Part shown: positions 50,731 through 59,391 of the stretch, one piece after another
Layout of the letters: each line of letters starts with the position of its first letter
Numbering within the stretch: the stretch's first letter is position 1
Assembly (NCBI RefSeq): GCF_020510565.1
Contig: NZ_CP075189.1
Location: 1,720,501-1,784,500, forward strand
DNA from: Ferribacterium limneticum
Lineage (GTDB): Bacteria > Pseudomonadota > Gammaproteobacteria > Burkholderiales > Rhodocyclaceae
DNA length: 64,000 nt
Direction: 5' to 3'
Translations under genes and position numbers: made by a program
Notes under the pieces: model-generated
The model's input: only the letters and a program-made list of their open reading frames with translations
What the model was told of the DNA's origin: nothing
The model's database searches: none

Positions 50731-53601
50731 ATGAAGCGTCGCGCCCTCTACCTCGCTTCCGCCTTGCTGGTTTGTTGCGGCCTGGCGCTGGCCGCTTACT
50801 TTGCCGAAAAAATCAATCGCGAACAGTTTGCCTCGGCCGAACGCGCCGAGGCGCTGCATGGCCTGACGGTGGTCCGCGATGCGCTCGAAAGCAATCTCAA
50901 CGGCGACATCCAGCTGGTGAAAGGCATGATCGGCGTCATTGCGCTGGAGCCCAGGCTCAATCAGGAGCGCTTCGAAACGGCCGCCCGCTCGCTGTTTTCG
51001 GGGCGCACCCAGTTGCGCAACATTGCCGCGGCGCCGGACATGGTCATTCGTGTGATGTACCCGCTGCAGGGCAACGAAAGGGCGGTCGGCCTCGATTTCC
51101 GCACGGTACCGGAGCAGTTGGTGACGGCCGAGCAGGCCCGGGAATCGCGCCAGATTGTCCTGGCCGGGCCGCTCAATCTGGTTCAGGGCGGCGTCGGGTT
51201 GGTAGCACGTATGCCGGTCTATTTGCCGGAGAGCAACGGTGGCGAGTATTTCTGGGGGCTGGTCAGCGCGGTGATTGATGCCGACAAACTGTTTGCCAGC
51301 AGCGGCCTCGGCGATGCCAGGCTGCCCGTTGAAATTGCCATTCGCGGCAGGGATGCCAAGGGTGCCGACGGCGAGGTGTTTTTCGGCCGTCCGGAATTGT
51401 TCGAGGCCAATCCAGTCCTGGCGACCATTCAGGTCGCGCAGGGTTCATGGCAGATTGCCGCGACGCCGCGGGGTGGCTGGGCGGCTGAGCCGGATAATCT
51501 GGGTTCGCTGCGTTTGGGATTCGCCCTGGTTGCCCTCATGGTGGCCGGCGCTTTCCTGACCCTGGCGCGCGCCTTGATGCTGGCCTCGCGGGCGACCGAG
51601 CGGGCCGAGTCGTCGCGCCGGCAGCTCTCGGCGACCCTGGAGAACACGCCCAATGTGGCCGTCCAGTGGTTCGATACCGAGGGCCGCGTGATGTATTGGA
51701 ATACTGCCTCGGAGGCGCTTTACGGCTGGTCCGCTGACGAGGCCAGGGGCAAGACTCTGGACTGCCTGATTTTCAGCGATGACGAGGCGGCGCGCTGCCG
51801 AAGTGCGCTGGAGGAAGTGGCAGCCAGCGGTCAGTCGCTTGGCCCGACCGAATTTGTCACCCGGACGCGGAACGGTGAGGTGCGCTGGGTCGAGTCCACC
51901 GCCTTCATTATCCCCGGTGACGACGAGGCCGCCCGGATTCTGGTCTGCATGGATGTTGATATCACCAACCGCAAGCTGGCCGAAAAGAAGGTGGCCGATT
52001 TCAACCGCGATTTCGAAACCTTTCTGAATCTGACGACCGATTTCATCTATTTCAAGGACGCGGAAAGCCGTTTCCGCTTCTGCAGCCAGACCATGGCCGA
52101 TATTACCGGGCACGCTCACTGGCGCGACATGATCGGCAAGCATGACCGGGAAGTCTTTCCAGCAGACACCGCTCGTCTTTACGAGGAAGAGGAGCGCCCG
52201 GTGTTCACGGAGGGGAAGCCCCTGCTCGCCAAGATCGAGCCGTATTACGATGTCGATGGTCAGCTCGGTTATGTCGAAACCAACAAATGGCCGCTGTTTG
52301 ACGAAGACCTGCATGTGGTCGGCCTGTTCGGCATCAGTCGCGATATTTCGGAACGCGTGCGCAATGAAGAAGAGCTCCGGCAATACCGGCTGCATCTTGA
52401 AGAACTGGTCGACCGGCGCACGGGCGAACTGGCTGTCGCCAAGGAAGCGGCCGAAGCGGCGAATGTGGCGAAAAGCGCTTTCCTGGCCAACATGTCGCAC
52501 GAAATCCGGACGCCGCTCAACGCCATTACCGGCATGACGCACCTGATCCGGCGCAGCGGACTGGAGGCAGAGCAGATGAAACGCCTCGACCGGCTCGAAC
52601 TGGCCGGCGAACACCTGCTCGACATCATCAACGCCATCCTCGATCTGTCCAAGATCGAGGCCGGGAAATTCACGCTCGAAGCAGTGCCGCTCCGGATTGA
52701 CAGCATTCTCGGCAATGTCGCCGCGATGCTGCGCGATAGGGTCCAGGCCAAACATCTGACCTTGAACACCGAGCCAGCGCCACACCTGCCGCCGCTGCTC
52801 GGCGACGTGACACGCCTGCAGCAGGCCTTGCTCAACTACGTCACCAATGCCATCAAGTTCACCGACGAAGGGATCATTACCCTGCGTGCCAGCCAGGTCG
52901 ACGAGGATGCCGACAGTGTCATGCTGCGTTTTGAAGTCGAGGATACCGGGATCGGCATTGCCGAGGAGGATCTGCCCAGGCTTTTCGGTGCCTTCGAGCA
53001 GGCCGACAATTCGACCACGCGAAAATATGGCGGCACCGGGCTCGGCCTCGACATCACGCGCAAGTTGGCTTACCTGATGGGCGGCGATGCCGGCGCCTTC
53101 AGCCTGCCCGGGCAAGGCAGCACCTTCTGGCTGACGGCTCGCCTGAAAAAAGGGCAGGCTGACGAGATGCCGACGGATGGCGAATTAATCGCCGGCGCCG
53201 ATGAAATATTGCGGCGCGACTACCCGGGGCGCCGCATCCTGCTCGTTGATGACGAGCCGATCAACCAGCTCATTGCCCAGGCCATGCTCGATGATGTCGG
53301 GCTGGTGGTCGATACCGCCGACGATGGCATGGCCGCCCTGCACCTGCTGGGCGACGAGGCCTACGACCTGATCCTGATGGACATGCAGATGCCGCGCATG
53401 GACGGCCTGACGGCGACGCGGAAGATTCGCGCCATGCCGCAAGGGGGCAGCGTGCCCATCCTGGCCATGACGGCCAACGCCTTCGCCGAGGACAAGGCGC
53501 GCTGCCTCGAGGTCGGCATGAACGACTTCATCGCCAAGCCGGTCGATCCGGAGCATCTGTACGCGATGCTGGTCAAATGGCTGAGGCGGGTGGCAGGGTA
53601 G
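50731..53601 (+). CDS. CHASE-PAS-PAS hybrid histidine kinase
   Basis: This 956-residue membrane kinase has an N-terminal helix ([21 protein letters not shown]), a periplasmic CHASE-type sensor (residues about 50-240), a second helix ([21 protein letters not shown]), PAS domains at about 300-415 and 430-555, HisKA with [16 protein letters not shown] (His near 590), HATPase ([14 protein letters not shown] near 768) and a C-terminal receiver with Asp near 884 ([13 protein letters not shown]). GGAGG is six bases before the ATG at 50731. No HPt partner is adjacent. The ligand is unknown. Confidence 0.93.
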   Translation: MKRRALYLASALLVCCGLALAAYFAEKINREQFASAERAEALHGLTVVRDALESNLNGDIQLVKGMIGVIALEPRLNQERFETAARSLFSGRTQLRNIAAAPDMVIRVMYPLQGNERAVGLDFRTVPEQLVTAEQARESRQIVLAGPLNLVQGGVGLVARMPVYLPESNGGEYFWGLVSAVIDADKLFASSGLGDARLPVEIAIRGRDAKGADGEVFFGRPELFEANPVLATIQVAQGSWQIAATPRGGWAAEPDNLGSLRLGFALVALMVAGAFLTLARALMLASRATERAESSRRQLSATLENTPNVAVQWFDTEGRVMYWNTASEALYGWSADEARGKTLDCLIFSDDEAARCRSALEEVAASGQSLGPTEFVTRTRNGEVRWVESTAFIIPGDDEAARILVCMDVDITNRKLAEKKVADFNRDFETFLNLTTDFIYFKDAESRFRFCSQTMADITGHAHWRDMIGKHDREVFPADTARLYEEEERPVFTEGKPLLAKIEPYYDVDGQLGYVETNKWPLFDEDLHVVGLFGISRDISERVRNEEELRQYRLHLEELVDRRTGELAVAKEAAEAANVAKSAFLANMSHEIRTPLNAITGMTHLIRRSGLEAEQMKRLDRLELAGEHLLDIINAILDLSKIEAGKFTLEAVPLRIDSILGNVAAMLRDRVQAKHLTLNTEPAPHLPPLLGDVTRLQQALLNYVTNAIKFTDEGIITLRASQVDEDADSVMLRFEVEDTGIGIAEEDLPRLFGAFEQADNSTTRKYGGTGLGLDITRKLAYLMGGDAGAFSLPGQGSTFWLTARLKKGQADEMPTDGELIAGADEILRRDYPGRRILLVDDEPINQLIAQAMLDDVGLVVDTADDGMAALHLLGDEAYDLILMDMQMPRMDGLTATRKIRAMPQGGSVPILAMTANAFAEDKARCLEVGMNDFIAKPVDPEHLYAMLVKWLRRVAG

Positions 53602-53607
53602 CCGCCC

Positions 53608-53647
53608 GATTTCAATTTTGGCCGTTTTTTCCGGTTGACCGTGGGAA
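53608..53647 (+). repeat. Dispersed 40-bp repeat, copy 12
   Basis: Plus orientation: GATTTCAATTTTGGCC then TTTTCCGGTTGACCGTGGGA. It fills the 58-base gap between the convergent stops of the hybrid kinase and ycaO. Confidence 0.95.
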
Positions 53648-53659
53648 TGTGAATTCCCA

Positions 53660-55390
53660 TCAGGCGGCGTGCGCTTTCTCGTATTCCTTGAGCAGACGCT
53701 GGTGCAGATCGCAGCCGGCGAGGGCCAGGCCGGGCGAAACCAGACCGAAGAAGCGGACATCGCCGTCGAGCATGGCAATCGCCTGGTCGACCGTGGCGTC
53801 GCCGTAGAGGCTGAGCATGGCGGCTTCGTAGTTGGCCGGGTCTTCCATGTCGATGATGGTCTGCAGGCAGGCGTAGATGCGGCGACGGCTTGCGTCGAGT
53901 TGTTCGAACTGACGCACCCATTCGAGGCCTTCGCGCAGGGCGTCGGGATCGCCACCGGCCAGGGCGAGCATGGTCTTCAGTTCGCCGACGCGGAGGTCGG
54001 CCCACAGCGAGCCGGGATCTGCGGCGAGGCCGATCAGCGCGGCAACCGGGCGTTCGTCGGCGATGCTCAGTTCGTTGAGGGTGTCGAGCAGCTCGCAGCA
54101 TTCGTCGTCATTGAGTTCGGCCAGGCGCAGGATGTCGGCGCGGACGACGTTGCCGTCGCTGTTGTTTTCCCATTCGAGGTCGTCGATCGGGTAGATCTCC
54201 GACATGCCGGGGACCAGGATGCGGCAGGCGTAAACGCCGAGGTGGTCGAAGTCGGCGACGTAGATGTCGTGGCCGTCGGCGTGGATGCGCCCGGCCAGCC
54301 AGGCGTAGTCGTCGGCGGTCTTGCCGTTGTCGAGGTCGTTGAAGTTCCAGTCGACGAATTCAAAATCGGCCTCTTCACCGAGGAATTCCCAGCTGATGAT
54401 GCCGCTCGAATCGACGAAGTGGATTTCGATGTTCGGCGCGCTGGCGATTTCGTCGAGGTCGAAGCCGGGCGGCGGGAAGCCATCGAGCGCTTCGAGGGCA
54501 CGGCCCTGGAGCAGTTCGGTCAGGGCGCGTTCAAGGGCAATTTCAAAGCGCGGGTGGGCGCCGAAACTGGCGAAAACGCCCTGGTCGCGCGGGTTGAGCA
54601 TGGTCACGCACATGACCGGGTAGAGGCCGCCGAGCGAGGCGTCCTTGATCAGAATGCCGAAGCCGGCGTCGCGCAGGCCCTTGATGCCGGCGGCGATGGT
54701 CGGGTAACGGCCGATGACTTCGTCCGGCACGTCCGGCAAGCAGAGGCCTTCGGCGATGACCTTGAACTTGACGTGGCGTTCGAGGATTTCCGACAGCGCC
54801 TGGGCGCGCGCTTCGGCCTGGGTGTTGCCGGCCGACATGCCGTTGCTGACGTAGAGGTTGCTGATGACATTGACCGGGAAGAAGACCTCGGCGCCATCAC
54901 GCTGGCGGATGTAGGGAATGGCGCAGATGCCGCGATCTTCGTTGCCGGAGTTCATGTCCACGAGTACTTCGGCGGTGATATTGCCTTCCGGGTTGTAGAA
55001 GGCCTGCAGCTCGGGCGTCAGCAGTTCTGCCGGCCAGTCGGTGCCATGGGCCGTCAGCGGGAACCAGCGTTCGCGCGGGTAGTGTGTGAAGGCGCGGTTG
55101 GCAATGGTTTCGCCGAGGTAATAGTGGTTCCAGAAATAGTTGCAGGAGAGGCGCTCGAAATACTCGCCGAGGGCGCTGGCGTGGGCGGCCAGCTTGGTTG
55201 CTCCCTTGCCGTTGGTGAACATCAGGTGGCAGGCGCGGTTGCGCACATGCACGGACCAGACGTTGTCGACCGGGTTGAGCCAGGAGCATTCCTCGATGTC
55301 GAAACCGCGGGCTGCCAGCTTGGCCTGCATCGAAGAAATCGAGTGTTCGAGCGAGGCGTCTTTGCCCGGAATGAAGTGTTCTTGTTGCAT
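53660..55390 (-). CDS. ycaO: YcaO cyclodehydratase-family protein (E. coli YcaO type)
   Basis: This 576-residue protein matches E. coli YcaO in length and sequence style. ATP-binding residues of the YcaO fold are in GKGATKLAAHASALGEYFERLS and NTQAEARAQALSEILERHVK; FVDSSGIISWEF and EHLGVYACR-like DFDHLGVYACRILVPGMSEIYP are further family blocks. A C-terminal helical domain (about residues 420-576) is also as in E. coli. That protein assists RimO beta-methylthiolation of ribosomal protein S12. No precursor peptide or dehydrogenase typical of azoline natural products is nearby, so a housekeeping role is favoured. Confidence 0.93.
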   Translation of the reverse strand: MQQEHFIPGKDASLEHSISSMQAKLAARGFDIEECSWLNPVDNVWSVHVRNRACHLMFTNGKGATKLAAHASALGEYFERLSCNYFWNHYYLGETIANRAFTHYPRERWFPLTAHGTDWPAELLTPELQAFYNPEGNITAEVLVDMNSGNEDRGICAIPYIRQRDGAEVFFPVNVISNLYVSNGMSAGNTQAEARAQALSEILERHVKFKVIAEGLCLPDVPDEVIGRYPTIAAGIKGLRDAGFGILIKDASLGGLYPVMCVTMLNPRDQGVFASFGAHPRFEIALERALTELLQGRALEALDGFPPPGFDLDEIASAPNIEIHFVDSSGIISWEFLGEEADFEFVDWNFNDLDNGKTADDYAWLAGRIHADGHDIYVADFDHLGVYACRILVPGMSEIYPIDDLEWENNSDGNVVRADILRLAELNDDECCELLDTLNELSIADERPVAALIGLAADPGSLWADLRVGELKTMLALAGGDPDALREGLEWVRQFEQLDASRRRIYACLQTIIDMEDPANYEAAMLSLYGDATVDQAIAMLDGDVRFFGLVSPGLALAGCDLHQRLLKEYEKAHAA

Positions 55391-55441
55391 CGGGCGTCCT
55401 GACTGAAAAGTAAGGGGCGCAGTGTACGCCTGCGCGCTGGC

Positions 55442-55482
55442 ATTGCCACGGTCAACCGGAAATACTGGCCAATTTTGAAATC
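55442..55482 (-). repeat. Dispersed 40-bp repeat, copy 13
   Basis: Minus orientation: GATTTCAAAATTGGCC then TTTCCGGTTGACCGTGGCAA. It is the only intergenic copy pointing this way. Its first bases overlap the TGA stop of the LysR gene. Confidence 0.95.
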
Positions 55483-56380
55483 AGCGGCCTTCCATGGCGA
55501 CTCGCAGCAGGTCGATGAAGGCCGTAGTGCGTACCGGCAGCAGGCGCCGGCCCGGTGTCACGCACCAGATGGTCACCGTCGGCAATGCCCATTCCGGCAG
55601 CACGCGTTTGAGCAGGCCTTGTTCGACCCATTTGGCGGCAAAGCGGTCGGCCAGCCCGACGATGCCCATGCCATGCGCCGCGAGGTCGCGTTGCAAGCTG
55701 CGCGAGTTTGCGGCCAGCGGCCCGCTCGGCATGCCTTCCCAGCGCTCCGCGCCGCGCGCCAGTTGCCAGGGGAGCATGTCGCCGGTGCCGCTGATCGCCC
55801 CGAGGCAAACGTGGTCGAGCAGGTCGGCTGGCTGTTCCGGCGTGCCATAGCGGGCCAGATAGGCCGGGCTGGCGTACAGGCTGCCCGGCATTTCGCAGAG
55901 CTGGCGGGCGACCAGCGTGCTGTCGTCGGGCAGGCGACTGGCGGCGCGCACGGCGAGATCGAAACGCTCGGCCAGCAAGTCGACGCGGCGTGGCGAGAGG
56001 TCGAGTTCGAGCCGCACTTCGGGATAGCTGCTGGCGTACTGGAGGAGCAGGGGCGTCAGATCGAGCTCGGCAAAATCGGGCGGCAGCGAAACGCGCAGTA
56101 CGCCGCGTGGCGTGCCTTGCCGGTGCAGGGCCATGGCCGAAGCGGCCTCGGTTTCCTCAAGCAGGCGTTTGGCGTGATCGAGAATCTGCTCGCCGAATTC
56201 GGTGATGGCCAGACGGCGCGTGCTGCGCGTCAGCAGGCGTTCGCCAAGCTTGGTTTCGAGCTGGGTAATGCGCCGGGACAGCGTCGATTTGGGCAGCCCG
56301 CAGTGCTCGGCCGCCCGGGAAAAACTGCCGGCCTCCATGACCTGGGCGAAGAGGATCAGATCGTTGGCATCGAGACTCAT
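55481..56380 (-). CDS. LysR-family transcriptional regulator
   Basis: This 299-residue regulator has the N-terminal helix-turn-helix GSFSRAAEHCGLPKSTLSRRITQLETKLGERLLTRSTR (residues about 16-53) and a C-terminal substrate-binding fold (GVLRVSLPPDFAELDL, LDLSPRRVDLLAERFDLAVR). It is divergent from azoR-pirin with about 140 bases between, the classical LysR arrangement, and resembles regulators of quinone/azo responses by context. The effector is unknown. Confidence 0.93.
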   Translation of the reverse strand: MSLDANDLILFAQVMEAGSFSRAAEHCGLPKSTLSRRITQLETKLGERLLTRSTRRLAITEFGEQILDHAKRLLEETEAASAMALHRQGTPRGVLRVSLPPDFAELDLTPLLLQYASSYPEVRLELDLSPRRVDLLAERFDLAVRAASRLPDDSTLVARQLCEMPGSLYASPAYLARYGTPEQPADLLDHVCLGAISGTGDMLPWQLARGAERWEGMPSGPLAANSRSLQRDLAAHGMGIVGLADRFAAKWVEQGLLKRVLPEWALPTVTIWCVTPGRRLLPVRTTAFIDLLRVAMEGR

Positions 56381-56392
56381 GGCTATCCTGAC

Positions 56393-56455
56393 TGTTTCAT
56401 TAACGGAACAATGATACCCATTTCAACGGCTTCCGGATCGTTATTGTGCCCAATA
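56393..56455. promoter_or_regulatory. Candidate LysR boxes in the LysR-azoR intergenic region
   Basis: Two dyads are visible: TGTTTCATTAACGGAACA at 56393-56410 and TATTGTGCCCAATA at 56442-56455 (perfect five-base arms). The first is near the LysR start, the second about 65 bases before the azoR start. Confidence 0.5.
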
Positions 56456-56519
56456 GAATTCACTCCATGGTTTCAGCGGTTTGAACCACGAACCCCACCC
56501 CACCTTGGAGATAACGATC

Positions 56520-57119
56520 ATGAAAATCCTGCAAATCAACGCCAGCGCCCGTTCTGCCGGTGCCAACTCGACCCGTCTGGCTGATACCTTGACGGCTCGC
56601 CTGCTCGCCCAAAATCCGAATGCCACGGTCGAACTGCGCGATCTGGCCAGCCACCCGCACCCGGTCCTCGACGAGCCCGCCCTCGGCGCCTTGTTCACGC
56701 CGGCCGATCAACGCACGGCCGAACAGTCCGCCCGCGTTGCCCTCGACGACGCGCTGATCGCCCAGGTCCAATCGGTCGACGCCATCGTCCTTGGCGTGCC
56801 GATGTACAACTTCGGCGTGCCGGTTCAGCTGAAAACCTGGATCGACGCCATCGCCCGGGCCGGCGTCACTTTCCGCTACACCGAGAAGGGTCCGGAAGGC
56901 CTGCTCAAGGGCAAGAAGGTTTATGTCGCCCTGGCCCGCGGCGGTCTCTACCGCGATACCCCGGCCGATTCGCAGGTGCCTTACCTGAAGAGCGTTCTCG
57001 GCTTCCTCGGCCTGACCGACGTCGAATTCATCTACGCCGAAGGTCTGGCGCTGGGTGCCGAGTCGGCGAGCAAGGCTTTTGCCGACGCTGAAGCACAGAT
57101 TGAAGAATTGATTGCCTAA
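56520..57119 (+). CDS. azoR: FMN-dependent NADH-azoreductase
   Basis: This 199-residue flavodoxin-like enzyme reduces azo compounds and quinones by two electrons. Recognition is by [22 protein letters not shown] at the start, the flavin segment [26 protein letters not shown] near residue 95 and [15 protein letters not shown] precedes the ATG at 56520. It is followed by a pirin gene in the same direction 61 bases on, and is probably activated by the divergent LysR protein. Confidence 0.94.
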   Translation: MKILQINASARSAGANSTRLADTLTARLLAQNPNATVELRDLASHPHPVLDEPALGALFTPADQRTAEQSARVALDDALIAQVQSVDAIVLGVPMYNFGVPVQLKTWIDAIARAGVTFRYTEKGPEGLLKGKKVYVALARGGLYRDTPADSQVPYLKSVLGFLGLTDVEFIYAEGLALGAESASKAFADAEAQIEELIA

Positions 57120-57180
57120 CAACAAAGATCGGCGGCGTTCGGAAATGCGCGCTGCCGCCCTGAGCCCTTTGGAGAAAATC

Positions 57181-58059
57181 ATGAACACAGCACCATCCAG
57201 CCATCAATACAGAACGGTTGAGCGCCTCGTTGCCGGTGTTCAGACCTCCGACGGCGCCGGCGTGCGCCTGACGCGGGTCCTGACCCAGAACCTGCAGCGT
57301 CGCCTCGACCCCTTCCTGATGCTCGATGCCTTCCGCAACGAGAATCCGGACGACTACATCGGCGGCTTCCCCGATCACCCGCACCGCGGCTTCGAAACGG
57401 TCACCTACATGATCGCCGGCCGCATGCGCCACCACGACAGCGTCGGCAACGTCGGCCTGCTCGGGCCGGGCGGCGCCCAATGGATGACGACGGGCAGCGG
57501 GCTGATCCATTCCGAACTGCCGGAACAGGAAGAAGGCCTGATGGAAGGTTTCCAGCTCTGGCTCAACCTGCCGGCCAGCCAGAAGATGGTCGCGCCGAGC
57601 TATCGCGACATTCCGCCGGCGGCCATCCCGGAATTCACCGATGAAAACGGCGTTGTTGTCCGCGTCATCGCCGGGGCCAGTCACGGCGTCGATGGCGCCG
57701 TCCACCGTCCGGACACCGAGCCGCTTTATCTCGACGTCCATCTGCCGGCCGGCACGCGTTTTGAGCAGCCGATCGCCGCCGGTCACAATGCCTTCACCTA
57801 CACCTACCGGGGCAGCGTGAATATCGCCGGCACGACGGTCGCCGACCGGAACATGGCCATCCTGAGCAACAGTGGTGCACCGGCTGTCTGCATCGAAGCA
57901 GTGGAGGATGCCCGCGTGTTGATCGTCGCCGGCCAACCGCTCAATGAGCCGATCGCCCAGTACGGCCCGTTCGTCATGAACACCGCCGAGCAGATTCACC
58001 AGGCCATGCGCGATTACCAGGCCGGCAAGTTCGAGGCGACGGCGGTTCAATCGCTGTGA
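57181..58059 (+). CDS. Pirin-family protein
   Basis: This 292-residue bicupin has metal-binding histidines in FPDHPHRGFETVTYMIAGRMRHHD and SGLIHSE, the usual pirin N-terminal cupin site. The C-terminal half (PLYLDVHLPAGTRFEQPI, TYTYRGSVNIAG) is the second cupin. Bacterial pirins such as YhhW act as quercetinases or redox-responsive cofactors; here the azoR neighbour fits a quinone-related role. GGAG is eight bases before the ATG at 57181. Confidence 0.94.
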   Translation: MNTAPSSHQYRTVERLVAGVQTSDGAGVRLTRVLTQNLQRRLDPFLMLDAFRNENPDDYIGGFPDHPHRGFETVTYMIAGRMRHHDSVGNVGLLGPGGAQWMTTGSGLIHSELPEQEEGLMEGFQLWLNLPASQKMVAPSYRDIPPAAIPEFTDENGVVVRVIAGASHGVDGAVHRPDTEPLYLDVHLPAGTRFEQPIAAGHNAFTYTYRGSVNIAGTTVADRNMAILSNSGAPAVCIEAVEDARVLIVAGQPLNEPIAQYGPFVMNTAEQIHQAMRDYQAGKFEATAVQSL

Positions 58060-58144
58060 ACCAACGGGCCCGGCCATCGTCGAACCGGAATGATGCATTC
58101 CTCGACATGGCCGGGCCGGTCGACCATTAACGAAAGGTGACTCC

Positions 58145-59089
58145 GTGGAAATCTCCCAGCTCAGCGAAGCACTTCAGCGTGACGCCGTCTGGGTCGTTTT
58201 CCTCAACGTCCTGCTGCAACAGATCGGGCTGCCGGTGCCGGCCGTTCCGACGCTGCTCCTGGCCGGTAGCCTGATCGTCGGCTCGGGGCAGTTCGCCAGC
58301 GTTCTGGCCGCCGCCATCGTCGCCTCGGTACTCGCTGACTGGGTCTGGTATCTGGCCGGCCGGGCATTTGGCTATCGCGTGCTCGCCGGCCTGTGCAAGC
58401 TGTCGATCAACCCTGCTTCCTGCGTCAGCCAGACTGAGTCCCGCTTTGTCCGCTGGGGGCTCGGCTCCTTGGTCTTTGCCAAATTCATTCCCGGTTTTTC
58501 GACGGTGGCGCCACCCATCGCCGGCTCTCTACGCATGCGGCTGCCCGGTTTCCTGCTCGCCGCCGCCACCGGGGCCGCATTGTGGGCCGGGCTGGCTTTG
58601 GGCGCCGGCTGGCTGTTGCGCAACGAAGTCAGCGCAGCCATCGCTGCACTGGACCAGCACACAGGGAGCGCACTTGTCCTTCTCGCCGCCATGATTTCAC
58701 TCTGGCTGGGCTGGAAACTCTGGCAGAAATACCGCTTCCGGCAATTGTCGGCCGTGCCGCACATCACGCCGCTTGAATTGATTGCCGCGATGGAGGGCGA
58801 GCAACCGCCGCTGGTCCTCGACCTGCGCGGTCAGAGCATGATCGCTGAAACCGGGCCGATTGCCGGCGCGACGGTGGCGGAGCATGACCTGCTGCTCGAT
58901 GCCGTCGGCGAATGGCCGAAAGATAGGCCCATCGTCACCCTGTGCGCCTGCCCGGAAGATGCCGGGGCGATTCAGGCGGCGCGCCGCTTGCTCGACGCCG
59001 GCTACATCTCCGTCCGGCCCCTGAAAGGCGGCTATGAAGCCTGGCTGGCGAGTGCCCTGGAGAAAGGGATGCTAACGTCAGGTGTATGA
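58145..59089 (+). CDS. DedA-family membrane protein fused to a rhodanese-like domain
   Basis: This 314-residue protein has about five helices of the DedA/SNARE-associated family in residues 1-195 (LLQQIGLPVPAVPTLLLAGSLI; FAKFIPGFSTVAPPIAGSLRM) and a C-terminal rhodanese-like domain (HITPLELIAAMEGEQPPLVLDLRG; active-site loop CACPEDAGAIQAARRLLDAGY). The loop Cys suggests sulfur transfer may be retained. DedA proteins are lipid or ion flippase-like. Start is GTG 58145 with AAGGTGA upstream. It may be the third gene after azoR-pirin. Confidence 0.9.
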   Translation: MEISQLSEALQRDAVWVVFLNVLLQQIGLPVPAVPTLLLAGSLIVGSGQFASVLAAAIVASVLADWVWYLAGRAFGYRVLAGLCKLSINPASCVSQTESRFVRWGLGSLVFAKFIPGFSTVAPPIAGSLRMRLPGFLLAAATGAALWAGLALGAGWLLRNEVSAAIAALDQHTGSALVLLAAMISLWLGWKLWQKYRFRQLSAVPHITPLELIAAMEGEQPPLVLDLRGQSMIAETGPIAGATVAEHDLLLDAVGEWPKDRPIVTLCACPEDAGAIQAARRLLDAGYISVRPLKGGYEAWLASALEKGMLTSGV

Positions 59090-59157
59090 CGTTAGCCTGA
59101 TTGCGCCAGCGTTGTCGCGAGGAGAAAATGCAGGTTTCATAATCAGAGGAGCCAGCC

Positions 59158-59391
59158 ATGAGCAACGAGCGCAGAGGACGCCCGGAGAGACGCGGCCGTG
59201 ACATCGGCCCGCCCAGCGGTTGTTTTGACCGGCGGCGAACGGTTGAGCGCCGACTCCCCGAAGCCGCGGAAGCCGAGTTGTCGGCCGATGACTTCGCAAA
59301 ATTTTTCGGCTCGGTGAACAAAGCAACCGGCAATACCGATCAACTCGATCTGGCTGCCGAGGTTTTCGAGCGGGCTCGCGGCCGTTATTAG
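59158..59391 (+). CDS. Small Arg-rich protein, unknown
   Basis: This 77-residue protein begins MSNERRGRPERRGRDIGPPSG with repeated RR/ERR motifs (DRRRTVERR) and has an acidic helical second half (ELSADDFAKFFGSVNKATG). No family is recognised; the ERR/DRR style recurs in the 110-residue protein at 31630. AGAGGAG precedes the ATG at 59158. The stop overlaps the convergent cusA stop by four bases. Confidence 0.65.
   Translation: MSNERRGRPERRGRDIGPPSGCFDRRRTVERRLPEAAEAELSADDFAKFFGSVNKATGNTDQLDLAAEVFERARGRY

Noticed and set aside
53660..55390. YcaO as part of a peptide natural-product cluster
   Set aside because: The protein is of the E. coli YcaO type with the C-terminal helical domain, and no precursor peptide, dehydrogenase or exporter is nearby.
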